The notes under the pieces: model-generated
The model's input: only the letters and a program-made list of their open reading frames with translations
What the model was told of the DNA's origin: nothing
The model's database searches: none
Assembly (NCBI RefSeq): GCF_014636095.1
Contig: NZ_BMDV01000002.1
Location: 631,734 to 695,733, forward strand
Reading direction: 5' to 3'
From: Acinetobacter modestus
GTDB taxonomy: Bacteria; Pseudomonadota; Gammaproteobacteria; Pseudomonadales; Moraxellaceae
Length of the DNA stretch: 64,000 bases
Translations under genes and position numbers: made by a program
Part shown: positions 42,544-51,420 of the stretch, in pieces
How the letters are laid out: every line of letters starts with the position of its first letter
How positions within the stretch are numbered: position 1 is the first letter of the stretch

Positions 42544-44301
42544 ATGACGTTTAATTTTCAAATCGATATTTTTTGGTGCTTAGAACAATTACAAAAAGAT
42601 GGACGAATCAATGAACGGGATAAATTATTAGTACAAACAACACATCGTCAAAAAGATGAATTGAAGTGGCATCCTTTACAGTGGGTTGCAAAATTTAATC
42701 TGAAAGATCAATTAAATCCAGAAACCATTTTAACACTCAATCGTCTATGTCTATGGTTGGCTGAAAAATCGCATGTTCCTTTGTTTGTAATTGATCCTCT
42801 AAAGGCGGATGTGACGGCATTAACCAGTGTTATGTCTCAAGAGTTTGCAGCCCGAAATCATATTTTGGCAGTAGAAGTTCACTCTGATCGTATTTTAATC
42901 GGTACAGATCAGCCATTTATGATGGAATGGAAAAATAATTTAGAAAGAAGTTTGAGTCCCAAAAAAGTTGAAGCTGTGCTATTAAATCCAGAACAGCTAC
43001 AACGTTATTTGATTGAATATTATCAAGTTAGTCGAGCGGTGAGTTCTTCTCAAGGCACAAGTGCTTTTGACCGTGACAATAAGGGGGTCGAAGCTTTACT
43101 GCAATTAGGCGATACACAAAACCCTGATGCCAATGACCAGCATATTGTGAAACTCGTTGATTGGGTATTGCAATTCGCGTTTGAGCAGGGTGCAAGTGAT
43201 ATTCATTTGGAGCCTCGCAAAGACAAAGGCAAGGTGCGTTTTCGTATCGATGGTGTATTACATACAATTTATAATATGCCTGCCAATACACTTACAGCAG
43301 TGATTTCCCGTATTAAAATTTTAGGTCGCATGAATGTTGCGGAAAAACGTAAACCACAAGATGGACGTTTAAAAACGCGAACACCGAAAGGTCAAGAAAC
43401 CGAGTTACGTCTTTCTACACTTCCTACGGCATTTGGTGAGAAGCTGGTCATGCGTATTTTTGACCCAGAAGTCTTAGTACGTAGTTTTCAACAATTGGGT
43501 TTTGAAGGGCATTTATTACAGAGTTGGCAGCAACTAACACAACATAGCCACGGGATTATTTTGGTGACGGGGCCAACAGGTTCAGGTAAAACGACAACCT
43601 TATATTCATCTTTAAAGCAATTAGCAACAGAACAAGTGAATGTTTGTACCATTGAAGATCCGATTGAAATGTTGGAACCAAGTTTTAACCAGATGCAGGT
43701 GAATCCAAATATCGAACTTGGTTTCGCCGATGGTGTTCGCGCACTGATGCGTCAAGATCCTGACATTATCATGGTTGGAGAGATTCGTGACCATGACACT
43801 GCAAATATGGCGATTCAAGCAGCATTAACAGGACATTTGGTTCTTTCGACTTTGCATACTAATGATGCACCTTCAAGTCTGACCCGTTTACATGATTTAG
43901 GCGTACAGCCATTTTTAACTGCAGCAACGATTTTAGGTGTTCTAGCTCAACGTTTGGTGCGCCGACTTTGCCCGCTTTGTAAGCAAGAAACGGCAATTAA
44001 TGAACAAGAGTGGGAGCATCTTACTTTCGATTATATGATGGATATGCCAACGACGATGTATAAAGCAGTTGGATGTGAAGCATGTCGCCATACAGGTTAT
44101 AAAGGCCGTGTAGGTATTTATGAATTTATGCCAGTAAGTTTAGAGTTAAAGTCTATTATTAGTGCTCATGGCACACTGAATGATCTGAAAGCACAATCCA
44201 AGAAAGAGGGTGTTGAGCCACTGCGGATTGCAGGTGCACGCAAAGTCATTGAAGGTGCAACCACGTTAGAAGAAGTATTGCGTGTTGTCCCTTTGAGTTA
44301 A
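42544..44301 (+). CDS. gspE: Type II secretion/pilus-type ATPase GspE
   Basis: A 585-residue cytoplasmic motor ATPase of the GspE/PilB family. Walker A GPTGSGKTTT lies near 341-350 and the Asp/His-box and Walker B region MRQDPDIIMVGEIRD near 402-416. The tetracysteine zinc motif is CPLC (near 475) with CEAC (near 512). The frame extends upstream to TTG 42472, but the start at 42544 (MTFNFQIDIFWCLEQL) is preferred. No other secretion gene is adjacent. Acinetobacter type II secretion genes are dispersed with two gspE-like copies, which fits. Confidence 0.88.
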   Translation: MTFNFQIDIFWCLEQLQKDGRINERDKLLVQTTHRQKDELKWHPLQWVAKFNLKDQLNPETILTLNRLCLWLAEKSHVPLFVIDPLKADVTALTSVMSQEFAARNHILAVEVHSDRILIGTDQPFMMEWKNNLERSLSPKKVEAVLLNPEQLQRYLIEYYQVSRAVSSSQGTSAFDRDNKGVEALLQLGDTQNPDANDQHIVKLVDWVLQFAFEQGASDIHLEPRKDKGKVRFRIDGVLHTIYNMPANTLTAVISRIKILGRMNVAEKRKPQDGRLKTRTPKGQETELRLSTLPTAFGEKLVMRIFDPEVLVRSFQQLGFEGHLLQSWQQLTQHSHGIILVTGPTGSGKTTTLYSSLKQLATEQVNVCTIEDPIEMLEPSFNQMQVNPNIELGFADGVRALMRQDPDIIMVGEIRDHDTANMAIQAALTGHLVLSTLHTNDAPSSLTRLHDLGVQPFLTAATILGVLAQRLVRRLCPLCKQETAINEQEWEHLTFDYMMDMPTTMYKAVGCEACRHTGYKGRVGIYEFMPVSLELKSIISAHGTLNDLKAQSKKEGVEPLRIAGARKVIEGATTLEEVLRVVPLS

Positions 44302-44387
44302 GCAAATTATTGATCTTCAGATTCACCTCATCTTCATTTGTTTTAATGACTCTATAGAAATCAAGCAACGAAGATGAGGAATCAAAT

Positions 44388-44753
44388 ATGAATATCTTTT
44401 CTAAAGTTATGGTGATTGCTGGTTTAGTGGGTACCACAACATTTGCAATTGCAAACAGTGGTGCAGTTAACCAACAGGCTCTCGCTCCAACTCAGGTAAT
44501 CACAGTAAAACAAGCATTGACGTTAAAAGACGATACCCCAGTGCAATTGAAAGGTTATGTAGTCAAAGCGACTGGAGATGAGAAGTATCAATTTAGTGAT
44601 CAGACGGGGATGATTACGGTCGATATTGATGATGATCTATGGCAAGGAAAACCTATTTCAGCTAAAACGCCAGTCACTATTATTGGTGAGATTGATATTG
44701 ACTATAAACCGACTAAGCGTGTTGAAGTCGATGTCGATCAAGTTCAGTTTTAA
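44388..44753 (+). CDS. YgiW/YdeI family OB-fold stress protein
   Basis: A 121-residue exported protein of the bacterial OB-fold (BOF) family. A signal peptide covers about 1-22 (ending TTFAIA). The OB core contains VQLKGYVVKATGDEKYQFSD, GMITVDIDDDLWQGKPIS, then VTIIGEIDIDY and a VEVDVDQVQF end. In E. coli ygiW lies next to qseBC, and here a QseBC-like pair follows 93 bases later after a terminator. Members bind small cationic ligands or protect against stress. Ligand unknown. Confidence 0.9.
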   Translation: MNIFSKVMVIAGLVGTTTFAIANSGAVNQQALAPTQVITVKQALTLKDDTPVQLKGYVVKATGDEKYQFSDQTGMITVDIDDDLWQGKPISAKTPVTIIGEIDIDYKPTKRVEVDVDQVQF

Positions 44754-44768
44754 ATCGTAACTACTAAT

Positions 44769-44798
44769 AAAAACCACATGACGCTCATGTGGTTTTTT
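44769..44798 (+). terminator. Terminator between BOF gene and response regulator gene
   Basis: AAAACCACATGA and TCATGTGGTTTT around a CGC loop, then T-run. Confidence 0.9.
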
Positions 44799-44845
44799 GT
44801 TTATCCTTTAATTAAATTCTAAAAATAGAAAGAGAACAATCATTT

Positions 44846-45505
44846 ATGCGCATTTTACTAGCGGAAGACGATGCTTCACAGGCAGAAAGCATTAAAGACT
44901 GGTTAGAAATGGATGGTTATAATGTGGATTGGGTAGAACGTGGCGATCACGCGATTTTGGCAATAGAACAACATCATTATGATTGTCTCTTGTTAGATCG
45001 TGGTTTACCTCAAGCCTCTGGCGATGAAATTGTTAAAGTAATTCGCCGTCAAAATGCGCAAACCCCCGTTATTTTTATTACTGCAAGAGATCATATTCAG
45101 GATCGAGTCGAAGGTTTAGACTTAGGCGCAAACGATTATTTGGTTAAGCCATTTAACTTAGAAGAATTGTCTGCCCGAGTGCGTGCTCAGTTACGCCAAC
45201 ATCAAGCCCGAGCGGGGCAATATTTGATTTTTTCAGATTTACAGCTTGATCCACAAACAAAAACACTAACCAAAGCCGAACAGCCAATTAATCTAACTGC
45301 TAAAGAATTTCAAATTTTGCATAAATTAATGCTAAAACCTAATCATATTGTAACTCGGGAACAACTTGAAGAATCCCTTTATGCGTGGGGGGACGAAATT
45401 GAAAGTAATGCAATTGAGGTTTTTATATATCAGATTCGTAAAAAAATTGGTGGGCACTATATCAAAACCATTCGTGGTTTAGGTTATCGAATGGATCAGG
45501 AATAA
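44846..45505 (+). CDS. OmpR-family response regulator, QseB/PmrA-like
   Basis: A 219-residue two-component regulator. The receiver domain (about 1-115) has acidic residues E7-D8-D9, phospho-acceptor D51 in LLLDRGLPQ, ITARD and LVKPF switch residues. The C-terminal winged-helix DNA-binding domain (about 125-219) contains LTAKEFQILHKLM and ends in IKTIRGLGYRM. The closest named proteins are QseB and PmrA. It is followed by its kinase gene after 4 bases. The gene order with ygiW supports the QseB reading, but the target genes are unknown. Confidence 0.92.
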   Translation: MRILLAEDDASQAESIKDWLEMDGYNVDWVERGDHAILAIEQHHYDCLLLDRGLPQASGDEIVKVIRRQNAQTPVIFITARDHIQDRVEGLDLGANDYLVKPFNLEELSARVRAQLRQHQARAGQYLIFSDLQLDPQTKTLTKAEQPINLTAKEFQILHKLMLKPNHIVTREQLEESLYAWGDEIESNAIEVFIYQIRKKIGGHYIKTIRGLGYRMDQE

Positions 45506-45509
45506 GCTT

Positions 45510-46844
45510 ATGAAAGTCGTGTCTTTGCAAACTAAACTGCTAAAGACCTCGTTAATCAGTTCGATTGTTGCAGGTTGCATGGCATTGCTACTATTTGTAG
45601 TGATTTCAATTTATCAAACCATGCAAGTGCAAGATGAAATCATGGATGAGATTTCTGATATGTTGTTGATCTCTGATTTAACTAAAACCTCTGGTCAGCA
45701 GATTGATGAGTTAAGTGATCAGTTCGATATTGAATACCGTCTGAGTAATCACCAACAGGTATTAACACAGTCTAAAGATTTTCATCTTGATCAATCGTAT
45801 TACAAGCTCATCTTTAAAACTGCTGATCATTATGGCTTGATTTGGCAAGATCAAAAGTTATGGCGTAGTTATATTGTCGATGAGCCTAATTCCAATTTAG
45901 AGGTTATGGTATTACAAGCATTAGATGAGCGGTTTAATGAGTTACTTCATAGCTTTATGAGCTACTCATTCATTTTAATACTGGTGTGGCTACTGCAATG
46001 GATTATTTTACATTTCTTGATTAAACGTCAATTCAAAATTATTCATCAATTATCTACCAAAATATCAGCAAAAAATGCGAATGATCTAAGTCCGATTCAG
46101 CCCAGTGTTGTTGAGTTAAAAGAGTTACAACCGATGATAACGCAACTCAATAATTTATTGCGCCGTTTAGATCAATCGTTGCAGGCAGAGCAACGATTTA
46201 CAGCCGATGCATCGCATGAATTACGTTCTCCTTTGTCCGCTATTCAAATGCGTTTACAACTTTTACAACGCAAATATCCTGAGCATGCTACAGATTTTAG
46301 ACAAATGCAGCAAGATGTAAATCTAGGCATTCAGACCTTGGAAAACCTACTTTTGTTGGCGCGGTTAGACCCAGAACATGCTGAAAATTTGCCTAAAACA
46401 TGTATCAATTTACATACAGTTATTGATGAAGTTATTCAAGCTTTAGAGTTATTTGCTAATCAAAAGTCGATTCAGTTACATCTAGAATTTATTGGAAATG
46501 AAAATCACACAATTCTTGCCAATCAACAGTTACTCTTTACTTGTATTCGAAATATTGTTGATAATGCAATTCGTTATACGCCAGAAAATGGGCATGTTTA
46601 CATTACTTTAAAGAAACAATCTTATTTAGAACTAATTGTAGAGAATGAGGGAGAAGGATTGAAAGAGGAGGTTTTTGAGCGCTTGGGTGAACGTTTTTAT
46701 CGTGCTTTAGGGACTAAAACTCAAGGCTCTGGTCTAGGACTCTCAATTTGCAGAAAAATCATAGAATTACATCATAGTAAAATAGTATTTTCACCATCTG
46801 AATATGGTGGACTCAAAGTGAGTATTCAATTAAATACGGTCTAA
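45510..46844 (+). CDS. Sensor histidine kinase, QseC-like
   Basis: A 444-residue inner-membrane kinase. Membrane segments lie at about 13-35 and 150-171, with a roughly 115-residue periplasmic sensor between them. A HAMP-like linker follows, then the H-box FTADASHELRSPLS (phospho-His 236), N-box RNIVDNAIRYTPENG, and G-boxes ending GSGLGLSI. It forms a pair with the regulator 4 bases upstream. The sensor domain does not reveal its signal. E. coli QseC is reported to respond to autoinducer-3 and catecholamines. Confidence 0.92.
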   Translation: MKVVSLQTKLLKTSLISSIVAGCMALLLFVVISIYQTMQVQDEIMDEISDMLLISDLTKTSGQQIDELSDQFDIEYRLSNHQQVLTQSKDFHLDQSYYKLIFKTADHYGLIWQDQKLWRSYIVDEPNSNLEVMVLQALDERFNELLHSFMSYSFILILVWLLQWIILHFLIKRQFKIIHQLSTKISAKNANDLSPIQPSVVELKELQPMITQLNNLLRRLDQSLQAEQRFTADASHELRSPLSAIQMRLQLLQRKYPEHATDFRQMQQDVNLGIQTLENLLLLARLDPEHAENLPKTCINLHTVIDEVIQALELFANQKSIQLHLEFIGNENHTILANQQLLFTCIRNIVDNAIRYTPENGHVYITLKKQSYLELIVENEGEGLKEEVFERLGERFYRALGTKTQGSGLGLSICRKIIELHHSKIVFSPSEYGGLKVSIQLNTV

Positions 46845-46920
46845 TTTGATCAAACAAAAAAAGCAGTACGCGCTGACATACTGCTATTCCCACGTTTATT
46901 ATTATGCGGTTGTTATTATA

Positions 46921-47091
46921 TTACTTCGTTAAAATCAGACGATTATTACGAGTTAAACGCAAGCGGTATTCTTCACCCGCATGCATTATGCGTATTTCCC
47001 GACCTAAGGCAAAAAGATTATTGGAATGCAACATTGGCAATGATTGAGCTGCATCTGTACTACGTGTAAATAGGTTAAATGGTGCGTTCAT
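46921..47091 (-). CDS. hemP: Hemin uptake protein HemP
   Basis: A 56-residue protein starting MNAPFNLFTRSTD. The C-terminal half reads GREIRIMHAGEEYRLRLTRN and ends NRLILTK, which is the HemP signature. It is short and easily missed. A GGAG ribosome binding site lies 9 bases before the ATG, and a Fur-box-like site is 32 bases upstream. HemP is a small cytoplasmic regulator or accessory of heme uptake, usually beside a heme receptor operon; none is adjacent here, so it may act in trans. It is divergent from the Nudix gene. Confidence 0.85.
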   Translation of the reverse strand: MNAPFNLFTRSTDAAQSLPMLHSNNLFALGREIRIMHAGEEYRLRLTRNNRLILTK

Positions 47092-47123
47092 TTGTTATGC
47101 TCCGTGGTGTGTTTTTTAATGAT

Positions 47124-47142
47124 TTAAATGATAATCATTATC
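47124..47142. promoter_or_regulatory. Fur-box-like operator upstream of hemP
   Basis: TTAAATGATAATCATTATC matches the 19-bp E. coli Fur consensus (GATAATGATAATCATTATC) at 16 of 19 positions. It lies 32 bases before the hemP start, an appropriate place for iron-dependent repression. Confidence 0.75.
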
Positions 47143-47267
47143 GAATAGACCTGTCAACGTAAATTTCAAGAATTTACAAAATCATTGATTATTGATGTTT
47201 TTAGCATGTGAAATTGTTGTTAAATTCATTAAAATTGTTGTGAAAAAAATAGAGATATTAAACTGTT

Positions 47268-48179
47268 ATGGCAAAAGCTATTGTTGACGTTGCGATCGCA
47301 ATTTTATTGCATAAATCTAAAGTGTTAGTGGGTTGGCGACAAGCAGATCAACATCAAGGTAATAAACATGAATTTCCTGGTGGAAAAGTCGAACTAGGGG
47401 AATCACCTGAACAAGCTTGTCGTAGAGAGATTTATGAGGAAGTAGGCATTGGTTTAAAAGAGTGGCATGCATTTGATATTATTTGTCATGAATATGAAGA
47501 TGTTATTGTTAATTTACATCTTTTTCATGCACACGTACCTGAGGAAATGCTCAATCAAATTCATCAACCTTGGACTTGGTATCAACGCGATCAACTAGCG
47601 AGTTTAAACTTTCCGAAGGCAAATGCTGTAATTCTGGAACGCTTAATCTGGTCTCATTTGATTAAGATCAGTGATCAAATTGATGCTTTACCACATCATA
47701 ACTTTCAAATGTATTGGCGCATTCAAATAGCTGAAGTTGAAAAGATTGAGCAGCAGTTAGAGCTTTTAACTGATGAACAATTACAAAAAATTATAATCAA
47801 TACTGATATTTATCAAAATATTAACATAGTTCTACAGTCTAGAGTGAAGACAATTCATCTTAAACAATCACAATTAATGGCACTTAAAAAAGGTGAATTG
47901 ATTGTTGGTAAACGTTTTATTGCAGCTTGTCATGATGCTGTTTCATTACAACATGCACAGCATATAGGTTGTGATGCAGTATTTTTGAGTCCTGTGAAAG
48001 CGACTGAAACACATCCAAATGCAAAAGTATTGGGTTGGAATGACTTTGCTGCATTAGCTCAGCAAAGTGATATTCCAGTTTTTGCTTTAGGTGGTGTAGC
48101 ACCTGAAGATTTAGAACAAGCCCAAAAACATCATGCTTATGGGCTTGCTGGGATTCGTCAATTTAGTTCAATTGATTGA
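47268..48179 (+). CDS. Nudix hydrolase fused to a thiamine-phosphate-synthase-like domain
   Basis: A 303-residue two-domain protein. The Nudix box fits GX5EX7REUXEEXGU: G39 to E45, R53, E54, E57, E58, G60. This N-terminal MutT-like half may clean 8-oxo-dGTP. The C-terminal half (about 185-303) contains GKRFIAACHDAVSLQHAQHIG, SPVKATETHP and FALGGVAPEDLEQA, matching ThiE-type TIM barrels. The same fusion is common in gammaproteobacteria. It probably couples nucleotide sanitation with a phosphate-sugar or thiazole-linked activity; the ThiE-like half may be inactive. Divergent from hemP. Confidence 0.9.
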   Translation: MAKAIVDVAIAILLHKSKVLVGWRQADQHQGNKHEFPGGKVELGESPEQACRREIYEEVGIGLKEWHAFDIICHEYEDVIVNLHLFHAHVPEEMLNQIHQPWTWYQRDQLASLNFPKANAVILERLIWSHLIKISDQIDALPHHNFQMYWRIQIAEVEKIEQQLELLTDEQLQKIIINTDIYQNINIVLQSRVKTIHLKQSQLMALKKGELIVGKRFIAACHDAVSLQHAQHIGCDAVFLSPVKATETHPNAKVLGWNDFAALAQQSDIPVFALGGVAPEDLEQAQKHHAYGLAGIRQFSSID

Positions 48180-48188
48180 TCAAACTTT

Positions 48189-48764
48189 TTATAACGCTTG
48201 AATGGCTTTTTTAGCTTCTTGGGCTTTTACTGGATGATTACGTGCTTCGCTTGCTCGGAGCACAATAAACCAAAGTTGTTTTTTCATCGAGTTACTTTGC
48301 GCATAGCTTAAACCACGACGTGCCAAAGCTTCCGCATTCGCATATTGTTTGCGCTGGTCTGCAATCAGGGCCAAATACAAATAAGTTTCGGTCGCTTGGG
48401 GAGCAATACGTTGAGCTTGAAGAGCATAACGTTCTGCTTCCGCAAGTTGCTGTTGCTTATAAGCAACTTGGGTTTTTTGCATTAATGTTCTAAATGCTGG
48501 TAATTGACTCCCATCATTGAACTTTTGCTGTACTTTTTGCTCAGGTACAATCACTTGTACGTTTTGACGCTTTATTTCTTTCTGCTCATACGGCGTAATT
48601 TTTACATTCGACGCGGGCGGAGCAGTTTTCTTTTTCTGCGTGTTTGACGTACTTGGCGGTTCTCCCAATTTAATTACCACTTTTTTATTTGGAGGCGGTG
48701 CTGAATTACAACCTGCAAGCAGCAATACACCAATCACAATCGTTATTTTCTTCATCATGTCCAA
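48189..48764 (-). CDS. TPR lipoprotein, LpoP-like PBP1b activator candidate
   Basis: A 191-residue lipoprotein. The lipobox LLAGC puts lipid on Cys19. A Pro/Lys/Thr-rich linker (NSAPPPNKKVVIKLGEPP) precedes about three TPR helix pairs at 85-190 (ALQAQRIAPQATETYLYLALIADQ). The gene begins 14 bases after the mrcB stop codon in the same direction. In Pseudomonas aeruginosa a TPR lipoprotein, LpoP, coded next to PBP1b activates it; the same architecture and linkage support this role here. The start could also be the second or third Met. Confidence 0.82.
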   Translation of the reverse strand: MDMMKKITIVIGVLLLAGCNSAPPPNKKVVIKLGEPPSTSNTQKKKTAPPASNVKITPYEQKEIKRQNVQVIVPEQKVQQKFNDGSQLPAFRTLMQKTQVAYKQQQLAEAERYALQAQRIAPQATETYLYLALIADQRKQYANAEALARRGLSYAQSNSMKKQLWFIVLRASEARNHPVKAQEAKKAIQAL

Positions 48765-48777
48765 TCATCCTTGTAAC

Positions 48778-51186
48778 TTAGTTTTCACCGCTATAACTAC
48801 CGCTCGAAATCACACGTGTAGAATTATGATTGGATAAATCGGTGTCCATTTGATTTTCACTTTCTCGAATATAATTGGTATTGCCATCACCGTAATGATC
48901 CCCCTGAGTGTCTTCTTCGGATGGCACATTGGTTGGTTCAACCTCATAATGTGATTGCCCGCAGAGAGTTGCACGACGAGGTACAGTTTGTCGAAGTAGG
49001 GGAATATACATTGCACCATCACAGCCTTGCGCCGATAAATCACCTGTTGCGCTGTCTATCCATTGCCATTCTACATTGTCAGTTTGACGAAGATTGACGG
49101 GTTCTTGACGAAGCTGTTTCATTACATTGGTCCAGACAGGTAATGCGCCTGATGAACCCGTGAGACCAGTAACTTTATTATCGTCCAGACCTAACCAGAC
49201 GACAGCGACATGATTGCCTGAATAACCAGCGAACCATGAATCGCGTGTATCATTGGTAGTGCCAGATTTACCAGCTAAATTTAAGGTTTCAGGTAAGCTG
49301 CCATAAGCTGATCGTCCAGTACCTGAACGCATAACTTGTTGTAAACCGTAGTTCAAAATATAGGCAGCAGCAGGATCAATCGTTTGTTGAACATTTAAGC
49401 TATAACGTTCAAGCAAATGTCCTTTTGCATCAACAACAGTACGAATAGAGCGAGGAGGATATTTGAAACCACCTGTTGCAAAATTACCATAAATGCCAAG
49501 TACTTCCATTGGGGACATATTTACTGCACCCAAATAGATAGATGGATAAGCTGGGATATTTGAACTAACACCAAATTGTTTTAGCTTATTTGAAAATGCT
49601 GATAATCCAAATTCATTTCCTAAACGAACAGCAGATAGGTTATATGAATTTGCCAAGGCTTGTTGCATAGGTACAACACCGTGTTCACCACCACTATAAT
49701 TTTTTGGTGTCCAACTCTTATCGCCCTCAACTGGAATATTAACGGCACTATCTTCAATCGGACTCGCCCACGTATAACGTCCGGATTCTATCGCATTTAG
49801 ATAAATAATAGGTTTTAACAACGAACCGACTTGACGTTTAGCATCTAATGTACGGTTAAAGCCTGTAAAATCTTGAGTTGAACCAACAGCAGCAACCAAT
49901 TCACCATTCTCAGGATGGGCTACAAGCACAGCACCTTGTAAGTTTTTCAAACGTGCTGGATTTGCTTTTGCTAAACGTTCAACAGAGTCTTTAAAAGCAT
50001 TTTGAACTTGTGTCTGTGCAATCGGGTCAAGCGTTGTGAAAATTTTCAAACCTTGATTGGTAATATCACTTTCTTGATATTCTGTACGTAATTGGCGACG
50101 TACAATATCAAGGAAATCTGGGAATTTTGCAGGCCCTAAAGTTGGTTTACTCACAATATTTAAAGGACGTGAGATTTCATCTTGATATTCTGTTTCGGAT
50201 AAATAGCCCATCACCATCATATTGTTTAATACAACATCACGGCGTTTTTTTGCCGCTTCAGGATTACGCCAAGGGTTATATAAAGTTGGACCCTGTACTA
50301 AACCAACCAAAAAGGCTTGTTGGGAAATATTTAATTCACTCAGAGGTAAACCAAAATAGAATTGTGAAGCTAAGCCATAACCGTTAATTGAGTAATTACC
50401 ATTTTGACCTAAATTTACTTCATTTAAATAGGCTTCTAGAATTTCATCTTTGCTGTAATGCAGTTCAATCAACAACGCCATAAGGGCTTCATTGACTTTA
50501 CGTTTGAGCGTTTTTTCTGGTGAAAGATAGAAATTTTTAACTAACTGTTGGGTTAATGTCGAGCCGCCTTGACGTCGACCACCTGTTGCATTACTGACTA
50601 AGGCACGTGCTGTACCTCGAATAGAAATACCATGATGGTGATAAAAATTTCGGTCTTCTGTTGAAATTAAGGCTTCAATTAGTGTTTTTGGTACTTTATT
50701 TAGCTTAATGAGGACACGGTCTTCATTATGTTGTGGATAGATACCACCAATTAATAGAGGTTCTAAACGAGCAATGCCTGTGCTAGAAGGTTTAGTGGAA
50801 CGAATTTCACCAACTTGACCTTGATTGAAAGCAATCTCAAGCACCTGTTCAGGTTCATTACTATCACCATAGTCAAAACCACGTGTATGAACATACATTT
50901 GGTTGCCTTGAATGATGTAACTTCCTGATTTTTCATAGTTCGTGGTATTTTTATAGCCCAGTAATTTTAATTCTTGGACAAAATTATCTTGAGTAATGGG
51001 TGCATTCGCATAGATTTCTAATGGACGAGCAAATACCTTGGCTGGAATATCCCAACGCTGACCTTCAAATTTATTGCGAATAATATTATCCAAACGGATC
51101 AGATAGATACTAAAGGCAATAAACACACCAATCACTAAAATTGAAAAAATTAGTGCTAGAAAACCAATACCACGTTCACACTTCAT
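48778..51186 (-). CDS. mrcB: Penicillin-binding protein 1B
   Basis: An 802-residue bifunctional peptidoglycan synthase anchored in the inner membrane (segment at about 8-28). The UB2H-like domain follows, then the glycosyltransferase (STEDRNFYHHHGISIRGTARA near 175, with the catalytic Glu in TEDRNF, and GGSTLTQQLVKNFYL). The transpeptidase has SLLKP near 455-459, the SYN motif (NSYNLSAVRLG) and KSGTTND. A soluble tail with Asp/Asn/Ser-rich low complexity ends the protein. The downstream lipoprotein is a likely activator. Beta-lactam targets include this enzyme class. Confidence 0.96.
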   Translation of the reverse strand: MKCERGIGFLALIFSILVIGVFIAFSIYLIRLDNIIRNKFEGQRWDIPAKVFARPLEIYANAPITQDNFVQELKLLGYKNTTNYEKSGSYIIQGNQMYVHTRGFDYGDSNEPEQVLEIAFNQGQVGEIRSTKPSSTGIARLEPLLIGGIYPQHNEDRVLIKLNKVPKTLIEALISTEDRNFYHHHGISIRGTARALVSNATGGRRQGGSTLTQQLVKNFYLSPEKTLKRKVNEALMALLIELHYSKDEILEAYLNEVNLGQNGNYSINGYGLASQFYFGLPLSELNISQQAFLVGLVQGPTLYNPWRNPEAAKKRRDVVLNNMMVMGYLSETEYQDEISRPLNIVSKPTLGPAKFPDFLDIVRRQLRTEYQESDITNQGLKIFTTLDPIAQTQVQNAFKDSVERLAKANPARLKNLQGAVLVAHPENGELVAAVGSTQDFTGFNRTLDAKRQVGSLLKPIIYLNAIESGRYTWASPIEDSAVNIPVEGDKSWTPKNYSGGEHGVVPMQQALANSYNLSAVRLGNEFGLSAFSNKLKQFGVSSNIPAYPSIYLGAVNMSPMEVLGIYGNFATGGFKYPPRSIRTVVDAKGHLLERYSLNVQQTIDPAAAYILNYGLQQVMRSGTGRSAYGSLPETLNLAGKSGTTNDTRDSWFAGYSGNHVAVVWLGLDDNKVTGLTGSSGALPVWTNVMKQLRQEPVNLRQTDNVEWQWIDSATGDLSAQGCDGAMYIPLLRQTVPRRATLCGQSHYEVEPTNVPSEEDTQGDHYGDGNTNYIRESENQMDTDLSNHNSTRVISSGSYSGEN

Positions 51187-51420
51187 AGACTTGCGTTAAA
51201 ACCGAAACAATGTGGGTAATGATGCGATAGCTTATTGTCATTTTGCAATCATAAAACTGTGAATAAATAGCAACATGCAATAAAAACTTTCAGAAGGTGT
51301 TGACATTAATCGTATAAAAAAACAACGAATAGACATTTTTATACTTTTTAATCAATCATCAACGAAAATTTGATTGTTAATGATATGATAGTCAATAGTC
51401 GCGGTGGAGCTGAGTTATTC

